Shown here: positions 46,829 to 59,896 of the stretch, one piece after another
Position numbering within the stretch: position 1 is the stretch's first letter
Layout of the letters: every line of letters begins with the position of its first letter
Assembly: GCF_014898815.1 (NCBI RefSeq)
Contig: NW_026515428.1
Span: forward strand, 186,001 to 250,000
Length of the DNA stretch: 64,000 nt
Source: Panonychus citri
Lineage: Eukaryota > Arthropoda > Arachnida > Trombidiformes > Tetranychidae
Reading direction: 5' to 3'
Program-made: the position numbers and the translations under genes
Notes under the pieces: generated by a model
What the model saw: only the letters and a program-made list of their open reading frames with translations
Told to the model about the DNA's origin: nothing
Database searches by the model: none

Positions 46829-49800
46829 AAATATTGAAATAATGAAGTATATTGACCATAATTCACTATTATTATTATGATTAAGTCCTGGAAAGTTGAG
46901 CCTCGTCATGGACGATGATGAAATTATAGATTAATAGTGAGTAACGAACTGAATTTATACAGAAATTATAAAGAAAATGAGGACAAATCGATCATGGTGA
47001 TCAATGAGAATCGATTGGGAAAAAAGAAAGAGAAAAAAATAAGAGGAAAATTGGAAATGATGATAATGATGATGAGAAGGACGATAAAGCCTGGAGGACT
47101 CAAATTTCCATGATATCAAAAAGCGTTAGCAATCAATTTCAAGGTTCATCTAACTCACGCATTACAATTCACCAAACAATTCATTCAGGTATCTCTTTAT
47201 CTCTTCTCACTCTTTCTTCAATTTCTCCCCTGTGTTTCAAAAATAATCATCATCGTCATCTTTATCATCAATTCATTGCCATTTTATTGTAACTCCGTTA
47301 TATACATTGGCCATTTAAACAGAGTAGGCCATTTAATATAACAATAACAATAACATCAGCAAGTGAAAAAAATAATAACAATAATGAAATATATCAAAAG
47401 GTAGAAAGAGGAAAAGAAAGAGGATAAAGGGAGGGAAGAGTGAGAAATTAGTAAACCTGAAAATCATCATCATCATCATCATCAACATCATGATAATCAG
47501 ACAACAATTTCAATTGAATAATATTTTTTTCATCTTCCTTTACGATTCTGGTGAAAATTTTTCCAACCTCATCAAATGAACAAAATGAAAGAGGAGAAAA
47601 GATGAAAATTAAGTGATGATGATAAGAAAGAGACTGGGATGATAATGATGATGATAATGAGGGGGGAAAAGAAATGATTATTAAAAAAACTATGATTAAG
47701 TAGCAAATACTATTAATACATATTATCTGAATTAACGATGAATATGTTACACACTTAAAACCATTATCACTGAATTTGTGTTGAAATTATAATCATTTTT
47801 TGTTTCATCTTCATAAACATCATGAAGAAAAAATTTTTTTATTTCACCATGAAAATGAAGTGATGAGAAACAGAAAAACAATATAATCAACCAACAATAA
47901 ATGATAATCACTGAGTATGAACAATTTAAATGGTTTTCCATCAACAAATTAATAATAAATAATCAACATCCTAAATGATTATCATTAATATATTTATATT
48001 TATAACAATTGACACAATCTCATTAGCTTTTTATATTATTGTTTATCAAACTGAATCAATTGTTGTTGTTGTTTTTTTTTATAATCATCAACATTATTAT
48101 TAATTATAATCAATGATTAACCATAAAAATACAAAATAATTATATTCAAAAACAATCAATTTAATAGCGTAAAGATTAAATTACTTGTTATAATCATATT
48201 GGGTTGTGTATATATAAAGGTAATCATATTAAAGTTAAAAACTTTTGCAACCTAATCATTAACAACAATTACAATTGCAATGCAATCATAATCGACTATA
48301 ATTGATGACAATCAAGAAATAATAATAATAAAAGACTAAATTACAATCAAACAATCAACAATATGAAGGTTATAATTTAAATTGTTCATTATTTTAATCA
48401 ATAACAAAACAAATGTCAATGATAAACATTTCAAATTTACTTAATAACAACAACACCAATTGAATTAATGATAAACTATTAAAAATTATTAATGATAATA
48501 AGGAAATGTAACAATTAAAGTGAAAATCAGGAAGAGTTAATAATGAAGCTTATGATCACAATCAGTGATAATTAGCAAGTGATTAGTGGATTAGTTAATC
48601 ACTAAATCAAGATAATCAAGTACTGGTAATTGAAGATTAAATCGTTAAAAAAGTGATGAAAACCTAAATTCAACCCAAAAGTTGATCATCTTTTTCCGGT
48701 TCCTTTACACTTGAAAGAAATAGTAACCATTGAGAGAGAGAGAAAGGAATGAAAAAATGATTACATTGAAAAGATTACCTTTCATGAGATGAATTGAATA
48801 TTATCATCATGGTGTTTTTTTTCTCGAAAATAAACATGAGAAAAAAAAGAAAGAAACAAAGAAAGAGGAAGAAAAGTTATCATTATCATGAGCATGATTG
48901 GTGAATCTTTTTCCTCTCTCTTTACCTTCACACACACTCGAGCTCATGGAGACATTATCATTCTCACTGAGTATCATCAAAAGTTCAGTCTTATTATCAA
49001 GGTTATTTTATTACATTATCATCTTCATCATCCACTCAATAACAATAATACAATTTACTTATTAAATGTAATCATTATCATCATTTTTGGGAGGAGCAGG
49101 AGGAATATCATCAAATTTTCAGTCCGAAAATTTCTGTGAATTTATTTCACAACAACAGTTAATACATAAGTTGATGAATTACAGTCAACAAGGAAATAAT
49201 GATCAGGATGATGATGATGATGAGAGAGAATGACAAGCGCATCCATCAAGATTTAATTTAAATCAGAATCTAAATTATCATTAGATTCAACATGATATTC
49301 ACAATACTTTCAAGCTTTATAAGGATTCATGGGTTTTAATTGAATCTCCGAGTTAATCTGAACTTTTTTTTCTCAACTGAAAATCACATTAACAAAATGG
49401 ATTAAATTTGATATAAAAAATGATAATAATAAAACCATTTAAACCATAGCGGAGAGTCAAGGAGGATGATGATGATGATGATGAGAAGGAGGATAAGAGA
49501 AAGTGCAAGAGTGAGATACACATAATGAGAGAGAAAGAGAGTGGATAGTGTAAGGGGATAATGATGATAAAAAGGGATAATCGGTAAAGGCCAAAATCAA
49601 CTGAATGTAAGAAGAATAAGAAAAAAAAAATCAACTATTCACCACCATCAGTGACATGGTTTGTTTGCATCTCTCCTCATCCTCATCCTCATCCACAGCA
49701 TTTATCAACTCTCATCATCTTGCTCTTCCTTTTCATCTTCATCCTTATCCTGGCTACACTCTTAGCCATTTCCACTTTTTCTCTAGAGGTTTTTTTCTTC

Positions 49801-49947
49801 ATCTTCTTTGAACAAGAATATATAACAGAGCGATTATACTGAAGGATGAAAAGGAAGATAAAGATGATAATAATAACGAGAGATGAATACATCTTCGATG
49901 ATGCTCTCGCTCACTCCAATACATGGAGAAAGAGTTCGAGGGAGGGC

Positions 49948-49950
<3 letters not shown>

Positions 49951-49983
<33 letters not shown>
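49951..49983. repeat. (GA)16 microsatellite
   Basis: A perfect GA run of 33 bp, preceded by a longer imperfect purine stretch. Confidence 0.9.
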
Positions 49984-49987
<4 letters not shown>

Positions 49988-52755
49988 TGGGAGGAAGATT
50001 GAGAGACAACAACAACATCATGTAACACTGGGTGTAAATGATGATGGATGAGGAGGACGTAATAATGGCCTTAAAATCTGCGGAAATGTTCAGCAAAATC
50101 AAACTCATTTTGCAATAAATTCCTGAGAGAAGATGATAAGCAAGATAAAGATGATGAGAAGATGAAAAAAGTAAGAAGATGATGAGCTTAACATATATAA
50201 TCAAAAAATAAAGAGAGAGGGTGAGGGAGAAACAAAATAAAACCTCTTCCCTAAAAATGATCATCTCATCAAAATGATAATATAATAATAAAATAACTTT
50301 TTGATGATGATATAAATACACATATCATCATATTATAATAATCATCATGGTTTGTGATTTTTCATCATTCATATCATCATCATCCTATTATAATAAACCA
50401 CCACCAAAGATTGTAAAATGCAAATAAACTTAATCTACTAATACTGATCATATCAAATTATCAAACAGAAAATTATCAATAACAATTAATTTTTCTCAAT
50501 GATAATTGATCATCTTCATATTCATCACAATAATCAATTGAAAAAAAGAGATGACCAAACAAAGTGACCCCATTAATGTTTAACTCTCATTATCATCATC
50601 ATCATCATCCCATCAGTTGATGATGATAATGAAGGCATAACAACAAAATCCACAAAATCTTAAGCCATTAATGACCAACCAACCAACAATTTCTCTCTCT
50701 TTATTAATCAACATCATCTTCTAATCATTATTATCATCATCTTGTTATAACATCATCAGAAGCAAGTGAAACATTAAAAAAAAGTAAAGTTATAAGATGA
50801 TGAGAGTGAGCAAGGAAAAAGAATCAAGTTTGAGGTTAAATTTACTCTAGTTAATCTTGTTTAATTTCGAGTCAATTACTCACATTCTTAACAACCTAAT
50901 ATACTTAAATGGTTCTAATGATAATATATATAAAATAAATAATCATCATGATATTATATATCATGAGAGAGAGAGAGACTGGATATATTTTAGTGAGTAC
51001 CTTAGGTGGATGTTGTTTCAAGCATCAACATGATAATATTAACATCAATAGTAATAGTAACACATATGATACAGTCAAGTAAATTTCACCATATTCCTGT
51101 TGTTGTTGATGTTTCATTTTTCATTCCCCATTAAACTCAGCAAGGAAGCTTATATAATTTGCTTTAAATGTAAAAAAAACTCATTGAATATTGTGAGATT
51201 GTATTTACTTGTGATGATGATGATGAAGAAAAGATTTACAAACCAAACTGAATAATAGATTGAGAGACAAAAAAAGTATACACAAAACCATTGGAAACCG
51301 GTTGGATAGTGAGTAAGAAATTGATGAATATCATCCAACTTAACACAGTTTGACCAATTCAACCTTTTTAAATGTCCAATCATCATAATCATCATGGTCA
51401 ATATTGCCATCTCTCTCTCTCTCTCTCCCTTCTCCCTCTCTGTCTTCATTTCTCTCTTTCTTTTTATCTCCTTTGCATGTTTTTATCATCATAGTGAAAC
51501 CTTATAACAAAAATGGTGAAAAAGTAACACAAGATGATGAAGAAAATAATATTACATTGGCGGATAAAATGGACAGCTAGAGAGAGAAAGAGGATAAAGG
51601 TCAGTTATATAGACGAACTCCTTGACCATTGGGATGCGTGTAAAGATTAAAATTATACTCGAGGCCAAAATTGGGCGAGCAAAAAAAAAGGCTAAGCAAG
51701 AATGTTGCTAACTAATAGTTAAAGAGCTCTCATTGTCCAGTTTAAGCCAAAATAACAGGACTTTGTTTGATAATTGATAGTAAATGGATTAGGGATAAGG
51801 ATTTTTACCTCAGAAAAGTAATAAACAACACCAACCGAGAAGACGAGTATAGATTAAGACTGAGAACTTTTTTTTTCTTTAGTTGGATTTAACTGATTGT
51901 AATCAGGTTTTACTTATAATCAAGATGATAATCATCATGATATGTTATCAAAGTGATTATATTGAAAGAAAAGTTGATTATCACAATTTACAATCAACTC
52001 CTTTATTCAGTTACCAGTAAAAAAAAAGTCACTATGATTATCAAGGGTTACATGTAATGATAATTAAGCTTGAAATAAGTTGAATACAGAAAAATGATTA
52101 GTAATATTAATAGCTGTTACTTAGATAAAAACAGTGATATTAATCATCATCATCCTCATCACCCTGATTCTCATCATGAATAAACTCATCATCATGAAAT
52201 TAAAAGCAAAAATATGAAAACCTCATAAATAATAAATAAATAATATCAAAGATAATATCAATGAGAATGTAAATATTGAGCATGTAATCAGTCAATTGTG
52301 AATTACAAGTTGAAAAAAAACAACTAGAGGGAGTAACAATTTCATTCAGTCAAGATTATCATCATCATGGTGATGATCATGATGAAAAAAAAATGCAATG
52401 ATGATAAAAGATTCATAGATGACATTATATGAGTAACATTAATTGACGTGTTTTAATTTGATGATAATTTTAAATGTTAATGACAATCATCATGATAATA
52501 ATATCATTAGTATTGGTTGTATATATTTACTTTGAGAGAAGGAAAAAAAAAGTAAAAATTGAGAAACTATTTCTTAAATTTTCTGGTGATGGTTTCATGG
52601 TCCATCCCTTGAAATCCCGTCACCATTATATCATCCCCATGATTATCATCATTATCATTATCAACAAAAAACAACAAGCAAACCAAGATTGTTATGTCTG
52701 TAGACAACAAACATTTTAACCCGGATGTACAATAATTATCATCAAGAGTGAGTAT

Positions 52756-52759
<4 letters not shown>

Positions 52760-52790
<31 letters not shown>
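52760..52790. repeat. (GA)15 microsatellite
   Basis: A perfect GA run of 31 bp on the plus strand. Confidence 0.9.
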
Positions 52791-52794
<4 letters not shown>

Positions 52795-54012
52795 AGAGAT
52801 GATAATAAATGAATTAAAGTGAGAAAGATGATCTTTTGATTGAAACCAGAAGCGTTTAGTGATTCAGCATTAGTTTTTAACATCATCAACTGTTCACAAG
52901 ATTATTTTTTCTCAACCGTAGCTAAATAATCAAGCAACCAACAAGTAAATAAGCAACAATTAACCCACTCTTCCCAACACATATACACACACTCACACAC
53001 ACCTTTCTCAGTATCTCAATCACCATGTGATTCCAACATCGATCTCATCGCGAAAATGTCAACATTTAAAAGACAATAGGATGAAAAGAAATCAATTTCA
53101 TGAGCAAGCTAACAATCATGCTCATTAGTAGCAATTAATTATTAATGCAAATCAAATTGTAATCAACCCCAACACATACATAACAAAAGGTAAATCACAC
53201 AATTAAGTAACAACAAAAGTAATGAATGATAATTTATATGGCAAAAGAGAGAGAGAGAGAGACAAAGAAAAACATATTTGCATAATCAAGTCAATCCAAC
53301 AATTGATTATGATGGCGAAGAAAAAAAAATTAAATCTGAAATTCAATCAAATAATCAACTAATAACATGAAACGATAAAATTATTGATAAAGAAAAAATT
53401 GAATGAAAAAGACGAAAAAAAAGACGAAAAAAAAGAGTAAAAGAAAGAGGAAGACAAACTTAATGATTCTTATTACTATTTCTACACAGAATTTGTAGTA
53501 TTAGTATCACAACAAGAAAATAAGTAAGTATATACACCCGGAGGGTAAATATATGGTGAAGAAAAATACTGACGACATTAAGGTTTAAATTTGGAAGAGG
53601 AAAAAAAAGGGAGAAAGCAAATTGATAACATTGGGTAAAAGAATTGAAATCCTGTTCAAGTTAATCATCATCATCATCATCTCCATCATTGTAATGATAT
53701 TAATTAAGGAGAAAGAAATTAAATTTCTAATTGTTTGTAACACCCACAGTAAAGTGTGAATAGATGTGTTTACTCAGAGAATCGATAGAAATAAAAAATT
53801 CACCATTTGTTTACATATACAATCAATAGATACATTTGAATAATGTGCTGGATAAGTGATCATGTTAATACACAGATATTGTTGCAATAAAAATGCGATA
53901 AAACAAAAATTGTTTATCCTCATCAAATAAATTGTGTAAAAAAAATCATTCATATAAATTGAAGGATAATTTGACTGGACACGCCTTGGTAAAGATGAAA
54001 TTGCAAAAGCAA

Positions 54013-54015
<3 letters not shown>

Positions 54016-54061
<46 letters not shown>
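54016..54061. repeat. (GA)23 microsatellite
   Basis: A perfect GA run of 46 bp on the plus strand. Confidence 0.95.
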
Positions 54062-54064
<3 letters not shown>

Positions 54065-57000
54065 GGAAAAAAAGCTCAGGAAAAGTCAATGACAGTAGCC
54101 ACAATATCAACAACAACACCACCACCACCATCATCATCATCAACATCATTATAATCATCACCAAGAAACAGCAGCAACAAAGGGAGCAATTGAGAGAGAG
54201 ACAGAGACTATTATCAACAAAAAAACGCCGTTGACAGCTTGCTTTAATTGCTGATTACTTGGCTGCTAATTATGGTTTACTTTTTACTCACAATGTAATC
54301 TTTTCCTATTGTTAGAGTGGAAAAGGTAAGAAGATGAGTGAGAGTGAGAGTGGAAGAGAGAAAAGGAAATGATCAGAAGTGAGCAAAGGAGGAGAGAGAG
54401 AGAGAGAGGGGTGGATAAAGAGGATGCAAAGAGGCCACAGTAATTGCGACAACTTGACCATCACCACCATAACTATCATCATCAGTAAATTGTTATTAGT
54501 TTATTATTATAATTAAAGTTTTTTTTTCTATCATCATCATTATCAGTAATATTCATATGATCCAATTAAATGAACCTTGAGGCTAACAGTCATTTACACG
54601 TTCACATTTTGTGTTAATCTTAAACAATTAAGAGCAATATATTATTTAATTAATAAGTACTATCTCATTATTATATTACTGTGAGAGTAGATTAATCAAC
54701 TAATCAAATTTTCAACAGAAATCATATGTCAAAATTAATTGAATAATAATAATAATAATAATACAAAATAACCAATATATTGACATGATGATAATTAGTG
54801 ATTATTAATATTAGTTATTAAAATGCAACCATGTTGATTAACAATGAAGACAAGAAGCTTAACTAATCTGTTGCTAAATTAGTTGCTATTTTTTCAATCA
54901 ATAGGAAGTATTGTCAAAATGAACATCCTTTTATCTTTCTCATCATTCATCTTCTTTCTCTCATCTTATCCAGCATCATCATCATCATCATCATCTTTCC
55001 TCGTCCTCTTTATCCTCCCATTTCAACTGTTCCATCTCAAGTCAATGTGAAATTGTTTCTTAGTAACACAGTAAACAAATTGTAAACAATTCCCAAGGAA
55101 GAAAATGAGAGAAAACTGAAACTGAGGATGAGGATGAAAACGATGATGATAAAAGAGAGAGAGAGAGAGAGAATAAGAAAGATGAAGATGAGGAAAGAGT
55201 AAAAGTATATTTACCCAATAATGTTAATAAAGTCTCTCATAGACACAGAGATAAATCGGATTGCAATTGAGATTAGGTTTGATTTTTTTGGGTAAAAACC
55301 AAGGAAACATGTAAACAAACAATCAGGGAGCAAAGGAAAAGCATAGCAACAATTATCATCATCTTCATCATGTTTATATTATCTTTCTATTAATAATAAT
55401 TTAATGAGAACGATAATCATCATCATTTCATACAATTGATGAATAGAAAATAAAAATTAAATGATGAACTAAACTGAAATGGTAACCTATCAATCTAACA
55501 AATTTATAAACAAAAACCCCTCAGGATAAAAAAAATATCAAGTTGAAATAATGATAATATCATTGGCGATAAGTTGATTGAATCATATTGTTTTCATTGA
55601 TAAAATAATGATGAATATGAATCATGTACACAAGTTCAACCAGAATTTATTTAGAGTTTAACTTTTTCATGTTCATGATTACACTTTCAGCCAATTTAAA
55701 CAATAATAATAATAATAATATTAAACTCAACAACCAGAATACCAGAAAAAAAGATAACTTTTCTTGGAATCATTTTATATTAACTATCATCATCTATTAT
55801 TTTGTAAAAAAAATAAAAGAGTTGATTGGATGATGAAAAAATCGAAATATTTTCCTCTCTCTCTCTCTCATTATCGTTATTAATATATTAATAATATTTC
55901 AACATCTTTTAATGATAATTTAACGATAATGTGTTCAGAAGAGTTTGAAACTTTGAAACTTAAGTATATCAGATCATGTTACGTGCTAATGTTACTTTGA
56001 ATCAGATACATTTCAGAATTGATGATAATGATGATGATGATTAAGACCAAATTATTGATAATAGTTATCAAGATAGATAAATTGAAAAGTTTAACAAAAA
56101 GAGAGGGTAAATGTAATAGTCACGGATGATATTAGTGATTAGATCCTGAGAGAGAGAGAGAGAGATAATTTCATCATGCTGATCATCATCATCATCATGA
56201 TAATCATTATCTTTATGAAAATTATAATATAATTTTCAAGTGATGAAATGTCCGAAAGGATTTACTAGTATAAAGTTACAAAATGATCATGATGGTTATG
56301 GAAAAGTATCATCAATATATTATCACCACAGTAAAACTAATATGTAAATAAATTGTCCACTTGGTTAAATACAATCAATTGGTGAGAGAGTGAGTGAGAG
56401 AGAGATACAAATAATAAGTTATAATTAGAAAGTAACAAAGAGACAACTTGATGACATTATTATTATTATCATCATTATCATCATCATTGTCATTGTTAAT
56501 AAAATAATATTATTATTAGTCATATTGTTCATCAACATCATCATCTTATTATCTTGATAAGTATTACGTTATTTTATTGTTACTTTATGCTCATCATCAT
56601 CATTATAATTATTACATTTGCAAAGCTTGAAAAAAAAGCGAGTGGATTGGAAAAGGTTGTTAAGAGAGAGAGAGAGAGAGAGAGAGAAAAGAAAGAGGAT
56701 GATGATAAGGATGATATAAGGTGGAAGGATGAACAAAGTATTATAAGAAAACGAGTAAAGTATTAATGCCAAGGTAAACATGAGAAAGGAAATGGGATAA
56801 GATGAGATTGAAAAAAAGCAAAGTAACTGAGAAAGTTAACTAATGATAACTTAATACAAAGAGTAAGAAAACATTATCAATGTTTAAGTGATTAACAAAT
56901 TGTAATGGTAAACAAGTTTTATTTTAACTTGTAAATTAACTAATTGTTAATGAGTGAGATATTTAGAAAGTGAGAGTAACAATTGTTTGAAAAGTTAATG

Positions 57001-59751
57001 TAAACAATTTTTTTGAGGTTAATAGTTAATGAGCCGAGTTTTAAAATAAAAGCTAAGCTTCAATGTAAACGTAATTGAAATGTAATCAAAATCTATGGGA
57101 AAATTGATTGATAACAATAAACAAATTAATTGAGTGACAAACAAGTGATGATATTTACAGTTAACTAAATTGTTGAAAAAGTCATATAATAAGGAAAAAC
57201 AATTTACAAGCTATTGGTGATATTTATTGATGACAATTAATAATCACATGAGAGAGAGAAAGAGATAATTATCATCATCAATGATAATATTAACAGTAAT
57301 AATATGATTGTTTCCCAATGAATTGTAATTAACCTTAAACAATGAAGTAAATTAAAAACTGAATGTAACTAAATAGCAAATTGAAATGATGATAATTCAG
57401 GTTGATGAACATTATCATCATGATGAAGACAGAAAGAAGAAGAAGAAAAAAGTTCAGGAGGAAAAAAATCATGAAAAGCAAAATCAAGTATAACGACAAT
57501 AACAATGAAATACAAGAATATAAAAAAAGCAAGGAAATGTTGATGTAATCATCATCATCATCATCATCCACCATCATCATCACCATTAACATGATGATAA
57601 TAATGAGAAGGTAATAATGATGATAATGAAAATTGAACAAAGTGAAATCGATGAAGATAAAAATGAAATTCAATGAGAAATTGATAGAAACAAGTTGAGA
57701 ATAAAAAAAAATGAATTCAGGTAGAAGAGGAAAAATATATCATGGAAACTGAATTATTGCCAGAATCAGATAAGTTGTCATGCACTCAACCACAGAGGAA
57801 CAGATATAAATACAGAAGAGTCAAAGTAACCAGATAAAAAGAAATAAATTCATCAGAAAGAGGGAGAGAGGAGAGAGAGAGAGTAAGAGATTTTTATTCA
57901 TTTCTACGTCAATTCATATAACCCACCCCACCCCGGTGTCTCTCCTTGACCCAACCCTTAACCCACTCTCCTTATTCATCATACCGATGATTAACTAATT
58001 AAATTGACAGGTATTCTCAATAGTAATGATAATACACCAAAATCAATTAGTTCAAAAGTTCACAATCAAATATTCACAATTCAACCTTTACAAATGAAAA
58101 TTTTCAAACTGAGACTTGAAATTAATTATTAATTAATTTCAATATCATTCTCACTGATTAATAAATTGATATTAACAATTTCTGGCTAATACAATATATA
58201 TATAAATAGCAATGGGGAAAAAACTGATTCAACTCAACATATTATCATGAATTGTTATTGTAATAACAGGAAACATTCAATAAAACGTAATTGATAGGAA
58301 ACCTTGGAAACGAATGAAATTTTTTTTCTATTTGTTTGAGAAGAGCAAGAAAATTGATATTCATCATTATTATCAATAAATTTATCATTATCATCTTATC
58401 AATTGCTTGAGGCAATATTAAGCAAATTGAGAGACAGATGAACATGAAAATTTGTTGATTGCTATGATATTCATGATGATCAAAACCATCATGATAATTT
58501 GCATGGCGATTACCCTTAAAATCATCATAATCATTCATTAATTTAATTTAATCATTTCATTCTGGTTGTGATATTAATGATTAGAATCAACGTAATAAAA
58601 TTAATTTCAAGTAAAAGTTACAAAAACAAAGAGGGAGAGGAAAATGAACAAGTCAATTTGTAGTTGAAATAATTACCGAGCAAGATGATGATGATGATGA
58701 TGATGATGTTAATTATGATGATAATCATCAACAACCTGATGATGTTTGCCTCTCTTTTAAACTGATTTCAATCATAATCAGGATAAAAGTTGATTCAGTA
58801 AACAACTTTTTATTCATTTCAGGTTAGAGTTAAATCAAAGGGATCAATTGAAATTACATATCAAGTTAATCATAAATTATGATCATATCAACAATTATCA
58901 TCATCATAATCATCATCATAATATTGTGTCAATATATATATACAAAAGTTTGGTGATAATCATCATGATATTGAAAGGATGAGGTTGACGGAGGGGAGAG
59001 AGGAGCAATAAATGAAAAACCCCTCAGGGTAAGTACGTGGTAAATGATTTCTTTAAACCAATTATCATTTATTAATAGTTGATAAATTAATAGCTATGTG
59101 GTAGATGATGTTGTTAATCAATAAATTAAATCATTCAATCAAATGATGGCGAAAAAAAACCAACAAGAAAAAGAAAAAAAGTATCAACAATTAATTGGAT
59201 TTTGATGATAATAATCAAGTTGAGAGTGATGATGATGATGATGATAATAATAAGATATTGAGAGAAAAGCAAAATTAATCGGAGCACACATTTAGTGATG
59301 GAAGCAATTAAATTTGATGGAAATTAATTTGATAACAATCGAATTAAATAGAGAGAGATATATATATAAATTAATATATCGACATCGAAATAACATAAAT
59401 ATCAAAACAATCAACAAGAGTAACACGTAATTGAGAGCACGCGTTGAAACCTAAATCAAGATAATCCCAATAATCAACCAACAATTGAGAATAGCAAAAA
59501 AAGGCTTTTGTTATGATTAAAACAACAATTAATATTAATCTTCAAGATTATTGATAATAAATTGTTGTTCATTGTGAAACAATTCAGTGTGATGGAAATC
59601 AGAGATAGAGAGAGAAAGTTATTAATACAATTAACCTCCTACCATTAACCACATTAATTAGGTCTAATATATAAGAGTAATGATAATAAACAATATTTAA
59701 AATACACAAAAATATTAATAAAAGGAGAGCAAGAGGAGTGAATGAGTGAGT

Positions 59752-59782
<31 letters not shown>

Positions 59783-59884
59783 TAATAAGGTAGATGAAGA
59801 GGAGGAGGTCATGATTAAGATAATTAAGTGATGCTATTTAGTAGCATTAACTTTAATTATTTTTGCTGTTGAATGTTGTGTTAC

Positions 59885-59896
59885 GGTCAAAGGTCA
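59885..59896. promoter_or_regulatory. DR1 nuclear-receptor-like motif
   Basis: GGTCAAAGGTCA is two receptor half-sites spaced by one base, the arrangement bound by HNF4 or RXR/USP-type receptors. It stands in otherwise AT-rich non-coding DNA. It is a motif match only. Confidence 0.3.

Noticed and set aside
51600..51720. Short basic frame containing ILEAKIGRAKKKAKQ
   Set aside because: It has about 30 codons, no start context or splice sites, and depends on an A-run.
52474..52719. 81-codon plus-strand frame
   Set aside because: Isoleucine and lysine runs come from ATC/A repeats. No homology or splice support is visible.
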